The notes below the pieces were generated by a model. That model saw only the letters and a program-made list of their open reading frames with translations, ran no database searches and had not been told where the DNA came from. From the NCBI GenBank assembly GCA_017518975.1, contig JAFWTH010000099.1, positions 1 through 48,170 on the forward strand: a stretch of DNA of 48,170 nt, read 5' to 3'. Below, one piece after another: positions 1 through 8,235 of this stretch (positions are counted from its first letter, which is position 1; each line of letters starts with the position of its first letter). The stretch is from Clostridia bacterium (GTDB taxonomy: Bacteria; Bacillota; Clostridia; Oscillospirales; CAG-272). The translations under genes and the position numbers were made by a program.

Positions 1-12
1 ACCTGATCTCTC

Positions 13-720
13 TCATTCTGAAATAAAGTCGAAAAACACGACTTCCGGCGGGTTGTTGATCCTCGGGAAGGGCGTTCTGTTTCCGATCCCCCGTCCGACG
101 AAAAGCCGTCCTCCGTCGTAGAATCCGGAGGTATACTTCGGGAAAAGGCCCTGCCCCGGAGCGATGATCCCGCGGCCGAAAAACCGCCACTGTCCCCCGT
201 GCGCGTGACCCGAAAGAGTCAGGTCCACGGGGTATTTTTTTATGATATCGCCGTAATAATGCGGGTAGTGGCTGAGAAGCAGGCGAAATCCGTCCTCGCG
301 CGAAAACCGCTCGAGAAAAGCGGCGTCCGGGTCCCTGCCGCGCGGGGTGAGCCCGCCGATCAGAACGCCGCCGAATCGGACGAAACTGTCGCATAGAGGT
401 ACGGCGCCCGTTTTTTCAACGTCTGCGGGCGTGGTCTTTGAATCCTTCTCGTGATTGCCGAAGCTGACGAAAGTCGGGAACGTCTCCGCGGACAGGCGCA
501 AAAATGAAAGTCCGGGTTCTCTGACCCTCACGCTGTGGGTAAAGTCGCCGCAGACGAGGACCGCGTCGGGCTCCCCTTTTTTTATCGCTTCGATGACCGG
601 GCCGTTCGGCGCACCGTGAAGGTCCGAAACGAATGCGAAGCGGACGGAGTCCGCAACGGGCGCTTTGACCTTATAAAACGCCGCCGCGAGGCCCCGCCCG
701 CGATTTTTCGCTTTCATCAT
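13..720 (-). CDS. Calcineurin-like metallophosphoesterase (YkuE-like)
   Basis: A 235-residue protein with the full set of dinuclear-metal phosphoesterase motifs: SDLHG (residues 32-36), GDFTH (58-62), GNHE (88-91), a central His in LLSHYPH (~148-154) and GHAHGGQ (171-177). These ligands place it in the calcineurin-like superfamily, nearest to YkuE/YaeI-type enzymes. Unlike many of those, it has no obvious N-terminal membrane segment, so it is probably cytoplasmic; the substrate is unknown. Its start overlaps the stop of the DUF1667 gene by 4 bases (ATGA), which makes it the last gene of a minus-strand operon behind two flavoproteins. A link to their redox role is only inferred from position. 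Confidence 0.85.
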   Translation of the reverse strand: MMKAKNRGRGLAAAFYKVKAPVADSVRFAFVSDLHGAPNGPVIEAIKKGEPDAVLVCGDFTHSVRVREPGLSFLRLSAETFPTFVSFGNHEKDSKTTPADVEKTGAVPLCDSFVRFGGVLIGGLTPRGRDPDAAFLERFSREDGFRLLLSHYPHYYGDIIKKYPVDLTLSGHAHGGQWRFFGRGIIAPGQGLFPKYTSGFYDGGRLFVGRGIGNRTPFPRINNPPEVVFFDFISE

Positions 721-1073
721 CGTGAAACGTCCTTCGTCGCTACGACGGGGACTCCGGTCCCGGCGGCGTCGGGGACGATCACGTCTCCGATCCTCACAGG
801 AAGGGACGGTTTCGCCTTCTTGACGTCGCTCACGACGGCAAAGATCGCACCTTTAGGGACGGTCCCCGCCGTCTTTACGGGAACGGGGACGCCGTCCTTT
901 GAAAGCGCGGTCGAGGTGACGGTCCTTTTCGGCGCCGTGACCTCTTCCTCCGCGTATTTTTTGCCTATGGGGCAGGTATTCCCCGTGACCGAGACGGGGA
1001 CTCCGTTCTCAAGATCGACCGACAGATCGCAGCCCATGGGGCATCCGATGCAGATAAGTTTTACGGTTTCCAT
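717..1073 (-). CDS. DUF1667 family cysteine-rich redox protein
   Basis: A 118-residue protein opening with a Cys cluster (C8, C11, C15, in CIGCPMGC) and a further Cys in GNTCPIGKKYAEEEV (C34). This is the pattern of DUF1667 proteins, which nearly always sit beside a GlpA-like dehydrogenase and an NAD(P)/FAD oxidoreductase, as here. The four cysteines suggest an iron-sulfur or other metal site and a role as a small electron-transfer subunit of the complex made by the two upstream genes. It starts one base after the oxidoreductase stop and overlaps the phosphoesterase by 4 bases. Family assignment is firm; the biochemical role is inferred. Confidence 0.85.
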   Translation of the reverse strand: METVKLICIGCPMGCDLSVDLENGVPVSVTGNTCPIGKKYAEEEVTAPKRTVTSTALSKDGVPVPVKTAGTVPKGAIFAVVSDVKKAKPSLPVRIGDVIVPDAAGTGVPVVATKDVSR

Positions 1074-1074
1074 A

Positions 1075-2337
1075 TCACACCCCCGCGATCGATACCGTGA
1101 CGGGGCCCGTCACGTCTTTGAGGTCCGTTTTTTTCAGGATCACGTCCTCCATTTCGGAGGGAACGGTGATCCTTCTCTTTTTGGTGAGGATCGTCCGTCC
1201 GTTCGAGGATACGACGATCGCGCAGGATCTGTAAACGTCCCTTACGCGGAATCTCAGATGGATGAGATCGTCGCAGAACTCCCGGTCCACGGTCGACGGA
1301 ACGGTATATCTGACGCCGTCGCCGGGTTCGATCTTCACGACGCTTTCCTCCGATTTTTCGGCGGATCCGCCGAGATATCTCGCGGCGGCGGCTCCGGCTC
1401 TTTCCGACTCTTCGGAGACGAAGTCGACGAGGTCGTGAACGTGCAGGACGTTTCCGCACGCGAAGACGCCTTCCACGTTCGTCTCGAGCCGGTCGTCGAC
1501 GAACGGGCCGTTCGTGACCGGGTTGAGCTTTACGCCCGCAGTGAGCGACAGCTCGTTTTCGGGGATCAGCCCGCACGACAGAAGGAGAGTGTCGCACTCG
1601 ACAAACTCCTCCGTCCCCGGAACGGGAACGCTGTTTTTGTCGACTTCGGCGACGGTGACGCCCTCGAGTTTGCGTTTTCCTTTGATATCGACGACGGTAT
1701 GTGAGAGCAGAAGCGGGATCCCGTAGTCGTCGAGACATTGAACGATATTTCTCTTGAGCCCGCCCGAATAAGGCATGAGCTCCGCGACGAGTTTGACCTC
1801 GGCGCCTTCGAGCGTCATCCTTCTCGCCATGATCAGCCCGATATCGCCCGAGCCGAGGATGACGACCTTTTTGCCCGGGATGAATCCGTCGCAGTTGACG
1901 AGCTTCTGCGCGGCTCCCGCCGTGTAGATCCCCTGCGGACGGGTACCGGGGATGTTGAGCGCCCCGCGGGGACGCTCGCGGCAGCCCATCGCGAGGATGA
2001 CGGCGTCCGCTTCGATCACGAACAGACCGCGCGCGCGGCTCACCGCCGTGATCTTCTTGTCCTCCGAGATCGAGAGGACCATCGTCCCCGTCTCGTATCT
2101 TATTCCGAGTTCCTTGACGCGCTCGATATATCTGCTCGCGTATTCGGGGCCGGTGAGTTCTTCCTTGAACGTGTGAAGACCGAATCCGTTGTGTATGCAC
2201 TGGTTGAGGATCCCTCCGAGCTCCGTATCGCGCTCGAGGATCACCATATCGCGGACTCCCGCTTCATACGCGCCGATCGCCGCGGCCATCCCGGCGGGAC
2301 CGCCGCCGATGATCGCGAGTTTTACTCTCTCAGCCAT
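1075..2337 (-). CDS. NAD(P)/FAD-dependent oxidoreductase (GlpB-position subunit)
   Basis: A 420-residue flavoprotein. It has an N-terminal FAD dinucleotide fold (GGGPAG, residues 11-16, with the Glu-ended strand VILERD after it), a second NAD(P)-binding fold (GSGDIG, ~160), an AMGCRERPRG segment between them, and a C-terminal FAD motif (VFACGNVLHVHD). This is the pyridine-nucleotide-disulfide-oxidoreductase architecture without the classical CxxxxC active site. It overlaps the end of the GlpA-like gene by 8 bases and precedes DUF1667. In this three-gene arrangement it is commonly annotated as part of an anaerobic glycerol-3-phosphate dehydrogenase-like complex, but the true substrate here is not proven. 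Confidence 0.85.
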   Translation of the reverse strand: MAERVKLAIIGGGPAGMAAAIGAYEAGVRDMVILERDTELGGILNQCIHNGFGLHTFKEELTGPEYASRYIERVKELGIRYETGTMVLSISEDKKITAVSRARGLFVIEADAVILAMGCRERPRGALNIPGTRPQGIYTAGAAQKLVNCDGFIPGKKVVILGSGDIGLIMARRMTLEGAEVKLVAELMPYSGGLKRNIVQCLDDYGIPLLLSHTVVDIKGKRKLEGVTVAEVDKNSVPVPGTEEFVECDTLLLSCGLIPENELSLTAGVKLNPVTNGPFVDDRLETNVEGVFACGNVLHVHDLVDFVSEESERAGAAAARYLGGSAEKSEESVVKIEPGDGVRYTVPSTVDREFCDDLIHLRFRVRDVYRSCAIVVSSNGRTILTKKRRITVPSEMEDVILKKTDLKDVTGPVTVSIAGV

Positions 2338-3742
2338 TCTTCTTCACCTCCCCGTACGGGATACCGAGTTCCCGCGAGAGGATCGCGATAACGCGGGGCG
2401 AACAGAAACCGGACTGACATCTGCCCATTCCCGCGCGGACGCGTCTTTTCACTCCGTCGAGCGTCGTCGCTCCGAGGGGACGCCTTATCGCGTCGAGGAT
2501 CTCTCCCTCGCTCACGCCTTCGCAGCGGCATATTATCTGACCGTAATCGGGTTTTTTCTTTATATATTCCGCGCGTTCCGCGTCGCTCATATGGGACAGA
2601 CGCGGGACCCCGCGCCTGACGGGATCGAAGTTTTCGTTTTCTTCAAGCGACAGCGCGTCGCAGACCGTTTTCGCGACCGCGACGCCTATGGCGGGAGCGG
2701 ACGAGAGTCCGGGGGACTCTATGGCAGCCGCCTCGAAATAACGCTTTACCTTTTCGTCCTCGCGGATGATGAAATCGCCCGTGTCGCCCGTCGCGCGCAG
2801 ACCCGCGAACGACGTGATGACGAGTTTGTACGGTATATTTTTCACGTTGAGCGCGCTTTGTTCCTTCAGTTTGCCGATCCCCGCGCCCGTCGTCGCCGTG
2901 TCCTCCGGATCGTCGACGGCCTCGGCGGTCGGACCGACCATAAGGTTCCCGTGGACCGTCGGAGTGACGAGAACGCCCTTGCCCTGTTTCGACGGCGTGC
3001 CGAATACGGTGTGCGAGACGGTCCCGCCGGCGTTTTTGTCGAGGAGGAGATATTCGCCCCTTCTCGGAGTTATCGTATAGTCGGGCTCCGCGATCATTTC
3101 TCTGATCTTTGCGGCGAACACGCCCGCGCAGTTGACGACGGCGCGCGCCCGGTATTCGTTACCCGCGGCGGTGAGCGTGAATCCGTCTCCGTCGCGTCCG
3201 ATCGCGGTGACTTCGCTGTTGAGTCTGAAGACGACGCCGTTCTTTACGGCGTTCTCGGCAAAGCCGAGCGTCAGCTCGAACGGGCAGACGATACCCGACG
3301 AGGGGCAGAAAAGAGCGGACGTGACATCGTCCGACAGACCGGGCTCGATTTCTCTCGCCTCGTCGCCGGAGAGGATCCGGAGATCCTTTACTCCGTTTTT
3401 CTCCCCGCGTCCGAAAAGTTCTCTGACCGTTTCGTCTCCTTCCTCGGAACGGGCGACGACGAGCGCGCCGATCCTCTTGAAAGGAACGTCGAGTTCTTCG
3501 GATATTCTGTCCATCATCGCGTTGCCCTCGACGTTGTACTTCGCCTTGAGCGTGCCGGGCAGAGCGTCGAAACCGCCGTGGATTATGGCGCTGTTCGCCT
3601 TGCTCGTCCCCTCGCAGACGTCGCTTTCGCGCTCGAGCACGAGGATACGCGCTCGACGGCGGGAAAGTTCTCTTGCGACGGCGCATCCGATAACGCCCGC
3701 GCCGATCACGGCGACGTCGAAGAAGTTTTCTTTATCGATCAT
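2330..3742 (-). CDS. GlpA-like FAD-dependent dehydrogenase with BFD-like [2Fe-2S] domain
   Basis: A 470-residue protein of the DAO/GlpA family. It has an N-terminal FAD fold (VIGAGVIGCAVARELSRR, from ~13) followed by the substrate-binding DAO region (GFDALPGTLK, NCAGVFA). A C-terminal bacterioferritin-associated-ferredoxin-like domain carries four cysteines (C405, C407, C442, C447, in CRCEGVSEGE and GRCQSGFC) for a [2Fe-2S] cluster. The length and domain order match anaerobic glycerol-3-phosphate dehydrogenase subunit A and its many uncharacterised paralogues. It is the first gene of the operon, with an AAGGA-type ribosome site before ATG. No glpK or glpF lies nearby, so glycerol-3-phosphate as substrate is uncertain. 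Confidence 0.85.
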   Translation of the reverse strand: MIDKENFFDVAVIGAGVIGCAVARELSRRRARILVLERESDVCEGTSKANSAIIHGGFDALPGTLKAKYNVEGNAMMDRISEELDVPFKRIGALVVARSEEGDETVRELFGRGEKNGVKDLRILSGDEAREIEPGLSDDVTSALFCPSSGIVCPFELTLGFAENAVKNGVVFRLNSEVTAIGRDGDGFTLTAAGNEYRARAVVNCAGVFAAKIREMIAEPDYTITPRRGEYLLLDKNAGGTVSHTVFGTPSKQGKGVLVTPTVHGNLMVGPTAEAVDDPEDTATTGAGIGKLKEQSALNVKNIPYKLVITSFAGLRATGDTGDFIIREDEKVKRYFEAAAIESPGLSSAPAIGVAVAKTVCDALSLEENENFDPVRRGVPRLSHMSDAERAEYIKKKPDYGQIICRCEGVSEGEILDAIRRPLGATTLDGVKRRVRAGMGRCQSGFCSPRVIAILSRELGIPYGEVKKNG

Positions 3743-3789
3743 ACGGTTTTTTCCTTACATTGAAATTAATACGGTCATCCGCAACTATT

Positions 3790-3795
3790 ATTATA
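3790..3795 (-). promoter_or_regulatory. Possible -10 element of the flavoprotein operon
   Basis: On the minus strand a TATAAT lies about 50 bases upstream of the GlpA-like ATG. No good -35 is present (only a T-rich stretch), but a CACGTG palindrome sits just upstream of the -10. This is weak as a promoter call. Confidence 0.35.
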
Positions 3796-3864
3796 CACTA
3801 TTTCACGTGAGAAAAAAAGGGGTAAAACGCGCGCGGAGACGAAAAAGCGGAGTATCCTTCGCGG

Positions 3865-3893
3865 TTGACTTTGAGGGCGGTCTGATTTATAAT
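3865..3893 (+). promoter_or_regulatory. Sigma-A promoter of the RND/MMPL exporter
   Basis: TTGACT (3865-3870), a 17-base spacer and a perfect TATAAT (3888-3893). Transcription would start near 3900, only about 6 bases before an ATG at 3906 and about 40 bases before the first possible start in the exporter frame. Confidence 0.75.
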
Positions 3894-3940
3894 GTTTTTG
3901 ATAAAATGAATGAAAACCGTCGGGGAGGGAGGAGATCGAA

Positions 3941-6196
3941 ACGGATAACGAAGTCCGGAAAAAAGGAACGGCATCGGCGGCTTTGCGCCGCGTTTCCGCA
4001 GCGATAATAAAAGGCCGCTTCATCGTCATCGCGCTCTTCGTTCTGGCGGTCGTTTTCTGTATCTTCGCGATGAAATGGGTCAGGGTCAACGCTGAGCTGA
4101 CCTCGTATCTGCCCCCGTCTTTCGAGACCCGCCGCGGTCTTTCGATAATGGATGAGGAATTTCCCGCGACGTTCGCCGCGGATTTCATGGTAAAAGACGT
4201 CACGCTCGAAGAAGCCGGTGAGATCGCGGAAAAGATCAGAGGGACGGAGCGCGTTCTCGCCGTGGTTTTCGACGGGACGGAGGACGACTATAAAGAGCCG
4301 TACGCGCTTTTTGCCGTCACGTTCGACGGCCCCGAGACCGACCCGGGGATCAAGGACGCGGTTCGTTCGGTGAGAGCGTGCGCGGACGGGAAGGAGATCT
4401 GCGAGTATTCAGGTCTTACCTCCGCATATTCCGACACGCTCGCGCGCGAGATGATCCCGATCGTCGCGATCGCGGTCGCCGTGATCGTCGCGGCGATCGT
4501 ATTCACGTCGCGCTCGTTCTTTGAGATCGCGCTTTTCGCGGTCGTCTTCACGGTTGCCGCCGTTCTGAACATGGGAACGAATTTCATATTCGGAGAGATC
4601 GGCGCGATCACCAACTCCGTCGCCGTTATCCTCCAGCTCGCTCTCGCGATCGACTACGCGATAATCCTTACCCACAGATATCAGGACGAGGCGAAGGAAA
4701 AGGGGTACGGAAAAGAGGCGCTGATCGAGGCGCTTTCCCGTTCGATCGTCGAGATATCGTCGTCGTGTCTCACCACCGTCGCGGGTCTGCTCGCCCTTAC
4801 TCTGATGCAGTTCCGCCTCGGTTACGATCTCGGTATCGTGCTTGCAAAGGGCATCCTCTGCAGTATGCTGACGGTCTTTCTCCTTATGCCCTGCCTTATC
4901 TCTCTCACTTCACGGGCGATCGAGAAAACGCGTCACAGATCGTTCGTTCCCGACGTTGGGCGGTGGGCGCGTTTCCTTTCGAAGCGCGGGATCGTCTTCG
5001 TGGTGATATTCGCTGTACTTCTTCCGCTCGCGGCGTTTTTCTCCTCGCGGGTCGGTTACGCGTTCTCGAACAAGACGGTCGATCCGGTCGCGGGCCGCGG
5101 GAGGGACGAAGGCGCCGTTATCGACTCCGTTTTCGGTTACAGGACGCCCGTTGCGATCCTCGTTCCGGGCGGGGACTATGAAAAAGAAAACGAACTTGTC
5201 GGGCTGATCGGTGAGATCGACGGCGTAAGATCCGTCGCGGGTCTGCCCAACGTCGGCGCGGAAGGGGTATATCTCACCGATCCGGTGTCGGCGGACGAAC
5301 TCGCATCGCTCGCCGGAGTCGGCGCGGAGGAGGCAAAGACGCTTTTCTCCCTTTACGGGAGATCGAAAGGACTCGCCGGGGACGCCTTTGAAGTCCCGCT
5401 TTGCGACCTGCTTTCGTTTTACTTCAGGAATTTTGAACTCCCCGAGGGCGAAGCGGGCGATCTTGCGTCTCTCGTGAGATCCGCGCTCGCTCTTATGAAA
5501 GGAGAACGCCACGACAGGATCGTCCTGACCGTCTCTCTCCCGGTCGAGGGAGAGGACAGCCGCGCGCTCGTCGACGCTTTGCGGGATCGCGGCGACTCTC
5601 TGTACGGAGAGGGCGAGACGGTCGTGATAGGCGATATCACCAGCGCGCGCGACCTCGAGGATTCTTTCCGGAGCGACCGCGTCCTGATCGGGGTGCTCTC
5701 CGTTTTCTTCGTTCTCGCGGTCCTGCTCTTCACGTTCAGATCGGTCGCGGGATCCGTCCTCCTCGTCGCGGTGATCCAGGGGAGCATCTGGCTCGGGTTC
5801 GCCGTTTCATACTTTACGCGGACCCGCGCCGTGTTCGTGACGGAGATGATAACGACCGCCGTGCAGATGGGCGCGACGATCGACTACGCGATCGTCCTGA
5901 TGAACAGATATCTTCACAACCGCGAGTCGCTCCCGAAAAAAGACGCAATGATCGCGGCGCTCCGCGAGAGCTTCCCGACCGTCCTGACGTCGGGGACGAT
6001 AATGACGGTCGCCGGTTTTCTCATAGCGTTCGGTATCAGCGACGTGTACGTCGGACATATAGGGCTCGCGGTAGGGCGCGGAGCGGCGATATCCGCCGCC
6101 GTGGTGCTTACCGTTCTGCCTCCGCTGCTCGTCCTTTTCGACCGCGCGATAATTGCGACGACGTTCTCAAAAAGGCGGAAAACGTTCAAAAAATAA
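3941..6196 (+). CDS. RND-superfamily MMPL-type exporter
   Basis: A membrane protein of about 740-750 residues with the duplicated RND plan: one N-terminal membrane helix, a large outside loop, five helices, a second loop and a second five-helix bundle. The repeated signature in the second helix of each bundle is clear (ALAIDYAIILTHRYQDE in half one, QMGATIDYAIVLMNRYLHN in half two). MMPL/HpnN relatives move lipids, drugs or peptides; no substrate can be read here. The start is abnormal. There is no ATG or GTG in frame; the only standard start is TTG at 3983, without a good ribosome site. A strong GGAGGGAGGAG (3924-3934) sits correctly for ACG at 3941, which is used here provisionally. A -1 frameshift from the ATG at 3906 is another option. 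Confidence 0.85.
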   Translation, partial: TDNEVRKKGTASAALRRVSAAIIKGRFIVIALFVLAVVFCIFAMKWVRVNAELTSYLPPSFETRRGLSIMDEEFPATFAADFMVKDVTLEEAGEIAEKIRGTERVLAVVFDGTEDDYKEPYALFAVTFDGPETDPGIKDAVRSVRACADGKEICEYSGLTSAYSDTLAREMIPIVAIAVAVIVAAIVFTSRSFFEIALFAVVFTVAAVLNMGTNFIFGEIGAITNSVAVILQLALAIDYAIILTHRYQDEAKEKGYGKEALIEALSRSIVEISSSCLTTVAGLLALTLMQFRLGYDLGIVLAKGILCSMLTVFLLMPCLISLTSRAIEKTRHRSFVPDVGRWARFLSKRGIVFVVIFAVLLPLAAFFSSRVGYAFSNKTVDPVAGRGRDEGAVIDSVFGYRTPVAILVPGGDYEKENELVGLIGEIDGVRSVAGLPNVGAEGVYLTDPVSADELASLAGVGAEEAKTLFSLYGRSKGLAGDAFEVPLCDLLSFYFRNFELPEGEAGDLASLVRSALALMKGERHDRIVLTVSLPVEGEDSRALVDALRDRGDSLYGEGETVVIGDITSARDLEDSFRSDRVLIGVLSVFFVLAVLLFTFRSVAGSVLLVAVIQGSIWLGFAVSYFTRTRAVFVTEMITTAVQMGATIDYAIVLMNRYLHNRESLPKKDAMIAALRESFPTVLTSGTIMTVAGFLIAFGISDVYVGHIGLAVGRGAAISAAVVLTVLPPLLVLFDRAIIATTFSKRRKTFKK

Positions 6197-6220
6197 AAGG
6201 ACCGGGGATGTCCCCGGTCC
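6189..6220 (-). terminator. Intrinsic terminator of mscL
   Basis: A perfect 10-bp stem (6199-6208 / 6211-6220) lies 12 bases past the mscL stop. On the minus strand it is followed by a T-rich run (TTTTATTTTTT). It also lies just past the stop of the convergent exporter gene and may serve both. Confidence 0.8.
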
Positions 6221-6232
6221 TCGTGAGGAATC

Positions 6233-6679
6233 TTATTCCTTGTCTTTCTTGAGCAGATCCCTGATCTCGGAAAGGATCTCTTCGGTAGTTTCCTTCTCCT
6301 CTTCGGGTTCCGACTCTTCTTCTTTCTTCTTCTTCGCTCTCGCGCGAAGGGTGTTCATTCCCTTGATCATAAGGAATATGATGATCGCCAGGATGATGAA
6401 CGTGATGATGCTGGATATGAAATCTCCGAATTTCAGGTAGTTGACGACTTTCTCGCCGGTCTCCGGATCGATCTTGTCGCCGAACAGGGAGGGAAGAGCG
6501 ACCTTCCAGGACGTGAAATCGACGCTGCCGGTAAAGATGCCGATGATCGGCATAATGACGTTGTTGGTGAACGATGCGACGAGATCCTTGAAAACGCCGC
6601 CGATCAGAACGCCGACCGCCATGTCGAAGAGATTGCCCTGAAGCGCAAACTCTTTGAATTCCTTTGCGAGTTTCTTCAT
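6233..6679 (-). CDS. mscL: Large-conductance mechanosensitive channel MscL
   Basis: A 148-residue protein, the normal family length. It has the amphipathic N-terminal helix and the first pore helix (FALQGNLFDMAVGVLIGG), the conserved FKDLVASFTNNVIMPIIG segment, a second membrane helix (FISSIITFIILAIIIFLMI) and a charged C-terminal helix ending in EEILSEIRDLLKK. MscL opens under membrane tension to release solutes during hypo-osmotic shock. It is a single gene with its own promoter and terminator. The start is ATG behind an AAGGAAAA ribosome site. Confidence 0.98.
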   Translation of the reverse strand: MKKLAKEFKEFALQGNLFDMAVGVLIGGVFKDLVASFTNNVIMPIIGIFTGSVDFTSWKVALPSLFGDKIDPETGEKVVNYLKFGDFISSIITFIILAIIIFLMIKGMNTLRARAKKKKEEESEPEEEKETTEEILSEIRDLLKKDKE

Positions 6680-6717
6680 TTTTCGTTTTCCTTTCTGAAA
6701 AATCAGATTACGCCATT

Positions 6718-6746
6718 ATTCTACCATTCACTCAAACGGTTGTCAA
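6718..6746 (-). promoter_or_regulatory. Sigma-A promoter of mscL
   Basis: On the minus strand: TTGACA (6741-6746), 17-base spacer, TAGAAT (6718-6723), ending about 40 bases before the ATG. Confidence 0.8.
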
Positions 6747-6770
6747 TAAAAAAACAAGGAGTGTTGACCT

Positions 6771-7316
6771 ATGAAAATCGATCTCGGAGACTTTTTTACG
6801 TCTCAGCAGAGCGTATTTCCGCTCGATCTGTCTTTTTCGCCCGACGACGCGAACGCAACGGGGATGATCCCCGCGGATATGAAGATTAAAGAGGACGGGA
6901 TCGTCATTTCGGGCGAGATCCGGAGCGTCGGGGACTATCTGTCGCTCGTCTCGACCGTAACCGTGAGGTACGGCGCGCTGTGCGACCGGTGCCTTTCACC
7001 TTTCGACGGCGAGTTGACTTTTGAGTTTGACCGCCAGATCGTCGCCTCACAGAAACGCGGGATCGCCCTGAATAAAGACGGGGAAGAGGAGCTGCTCGCC
7101 GTCGAGGAAGGGAAGATCGACCTCACCGAACCGCTCTCAGAGGCGATCGCGCTTGAGGCGCCGACCGTCCATTTGTGCCGCGTCGACTGTCCCGGTCTCT
7201 GCCCGAAATGCGGGAAAATGCGCGACGATCCGACCTGCAAATGCGCCGAAAAAAAAGAAATCGATCCCCGGCTTGAGATTTTGAAAAAAATACTTGATAA
7301 ATCCGACGAAGTGTAG
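6771..7316 (+). CDS. yceD: YceD/DUF177 family protein
   Basis: A 181-residue DUF177 protein placed directly before rpmF, the usual bacterial arrangement. Four conserved features are visible: the CDRCLSPF pair (~62-69), an acidic central loop, a Cys-rich segment (CRVDCPGLCPKCGK, ~141-154) and a final CKC. YceD proteins bind 23S rRNA in bacteria and plants and are tied to ribosome assembly; the mechanism is not fully settled. The cysteines probably bind zinc. The ribosome site AAGGAG lies about 10 bases before ATG. Its last bases contain the rpmF promoter. Confidence 0.92.
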   Translation: MKIDLGDFFTSQQSVFPLDLSFSPDDANATGMIPADMKIKEDGIVISGEIRSVGDYLSLVSTVTVRYGALCDRCLSPFDGELTFEFDRQIVASQKRGIALNKDGEEELLAVEEGKIDLTEPLSEAIALEAPTVHLCRVDCPGLCPKCGKMRDDPTCKCAEKKEIDPRLEILKKILDKSDEV

Positions 7317-7322
7317 TATAAT
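7294..7322 (+). promoter_or_regulatory. Sigma-A promoter of rpmF at the end of yceD
   Basis: TTGATA (7294-7299), 17-base spacer, TATAAT (7317-7322). It overlaps the yceD stop codon and gives rpmF its own transcript in addition to read-through from yceD. Confidence 0.75.
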
Positions 7323-7386
7323 AATCTGTACTCGCGTAAAAATGCGTAAAAAAGTGACGTTATATATATGGTAGGAGGTGTAGATC

Positions 7387-7572
7387 ATGGCAGTACCGAA
7401 GGGTAAGGTATCGAAGGCTCGCAGAGATAAGAGACGTTCCAACGTTTGGAAACTGGGTCTTCCCGGTATGGTAAAATGCTCCCATTGCGGAGAGTACAAT
7501 CTTGCGCACCGCGTTTGCAAGGCGTGCGGCTGGTACAACGGCGAGCAGATCGTCAACAAGGAAGAGGCGTAA
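7387..7572 (+). CDS. rpmF: 50S ribosomal protein L32
   Basis: A 61-residue zinc-ribbon L32. It has the basic N-terminus ([17 protein letters not shown]) and two CxxC pairs (CSHC at ~31-34, CKAC at ~44-47) that bind zinc in the C+ form of L32. It has a strong AGGAGGTG ribosome site at 7372-7379, its own promoter and a strong terminator. In many Clostridia plsX and fab genes follow; here they are replaced by unrelated genes. Confidence 0.98.
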   Translation: MAVPKGKVSKARRDKRRSNVWKLGLPGMVKCSHCGEYNLAHRVCKACGWYNGEQIVNKEEA

Positions 7573-7587
7573 GACAAGTTATGCCCG

Positions 7588-7627
7588 GACCGTGGCGTCA
7601 TCAAATGACGCGGCGGTCTGTTTTTTT
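7588..7627 (+). terminator. Intrinsic terminator of yceD-rpmF
   Basis: A 14-bp stem with one mismatch (7588-7601 / 7605-7618, loop CAA), then TG and seven T residues. The T-run leads directly into the ribosome site of the next gene, so 7645 onward is probably transcribed separately or by leak-through. Confidence 0.88.
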
Positions 7628-7644
7628 GAGAGGCTGGTGAGCGG

Positions 7645-8235
7645 ATGAAATATTCACCCGGATCGGGCGGCGGAAGAGTATCGGTTTCGGCGATCCTCCT
7701 CCTCGTCGCCGCGGCGATCACGTTTATGCTCCCGAATATCCCCGCCGTCTCGGCGTCCGTTCCGACGTCCGTCGTTCAGTTCGCCGCTCTCGTCATCGCG
7801 GTCGCGGGCATTTTTATCCTCGTCAGATTCAGGTTCGTCACGTTCACGTACGTTCTCGATCTTCGCGGGGACGGGACCGACCCCGACGCGGCGCTCGCTT
7901 ACGAGGGCGAAACGAACGTTCTGCGTATCCCGCGCGATATGCTCGATTTTACCGTGTTCAAGACGCAGGGGAGCAGGGACGCGATAAAGGAATGCGTGCT
8001 CGGGATCGATTCCCTCGAGGCGGTGAGGAGTTTTCCGGGACGGCGCGGTATCGCGCGAACGCTCCGCCGCGAGTACGGCGAGATCGCTTATTTCGACTAC
8101 ACCGCGTCGCCGAGGCCTGAGGGCGTCACGGTTCTGATCTTCTCGGAACCGGAAAAAAAGATCGCTCTTTCCGTCGAGTGCGGCGGTGAGATGAGGGACG
8201 CTCTGATCTCTCTTTCCGACGGAGGTATCTCTTGA
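7645..8235 (+). CDS. Unknown two-helix membrane protein
   Basis: A 196-residue protein that I do not recognise. Two membrane helices lie near the N-terminus (about residues 11-30 and 43-62, separated by a short loop with PNIPAVSASVPTS). A soluble, probably cytoplasmic domain of about 130 residues follows (LDLRGDGTDPDAALAYEG, then CVLGIDSLEAVRSFPGR). There are no catalytic motifs. The gene follows the rpmF terminator closely, and the next gene starts inside its stop codon (TTGA overlap), so the two products are made together and may form a complex. Confidence 0.75.
   Translation: MKYSPGSGGGRVSVSAILLLVAAAITFMLPNIPAVSASVPTSVVQFAALVIAVAGIFILVRFRFVTFTYVLDLRGDGTDPDAALAYEGETNVLRIPRDMLDFTVFKTQGSRDAIKECVLGIDSLEAVRSFPGRRGIARTLRREYGEIAYFDYTASPRPEGVTVLIFSEPEKKIALSVECGGEMRDALISLSDGGIS

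Noticed and set aside
535-1704. A 389-codon open frame on the plus strand opposite the flavoprotein genes
   Set aside because: Its predicted protein has no recognisable motifs and is rich in Arg and Asp/Val runs, as expected of an antisense shadow in GC-rich DNA. The minus-strand frames carry complete FAD and Cys motifs. The same applies to other long antisense frames (2189-3763, 12362-13582, 15393-16601, 17926-19209, 20520-21476, 29161-30192, 35467-36561).
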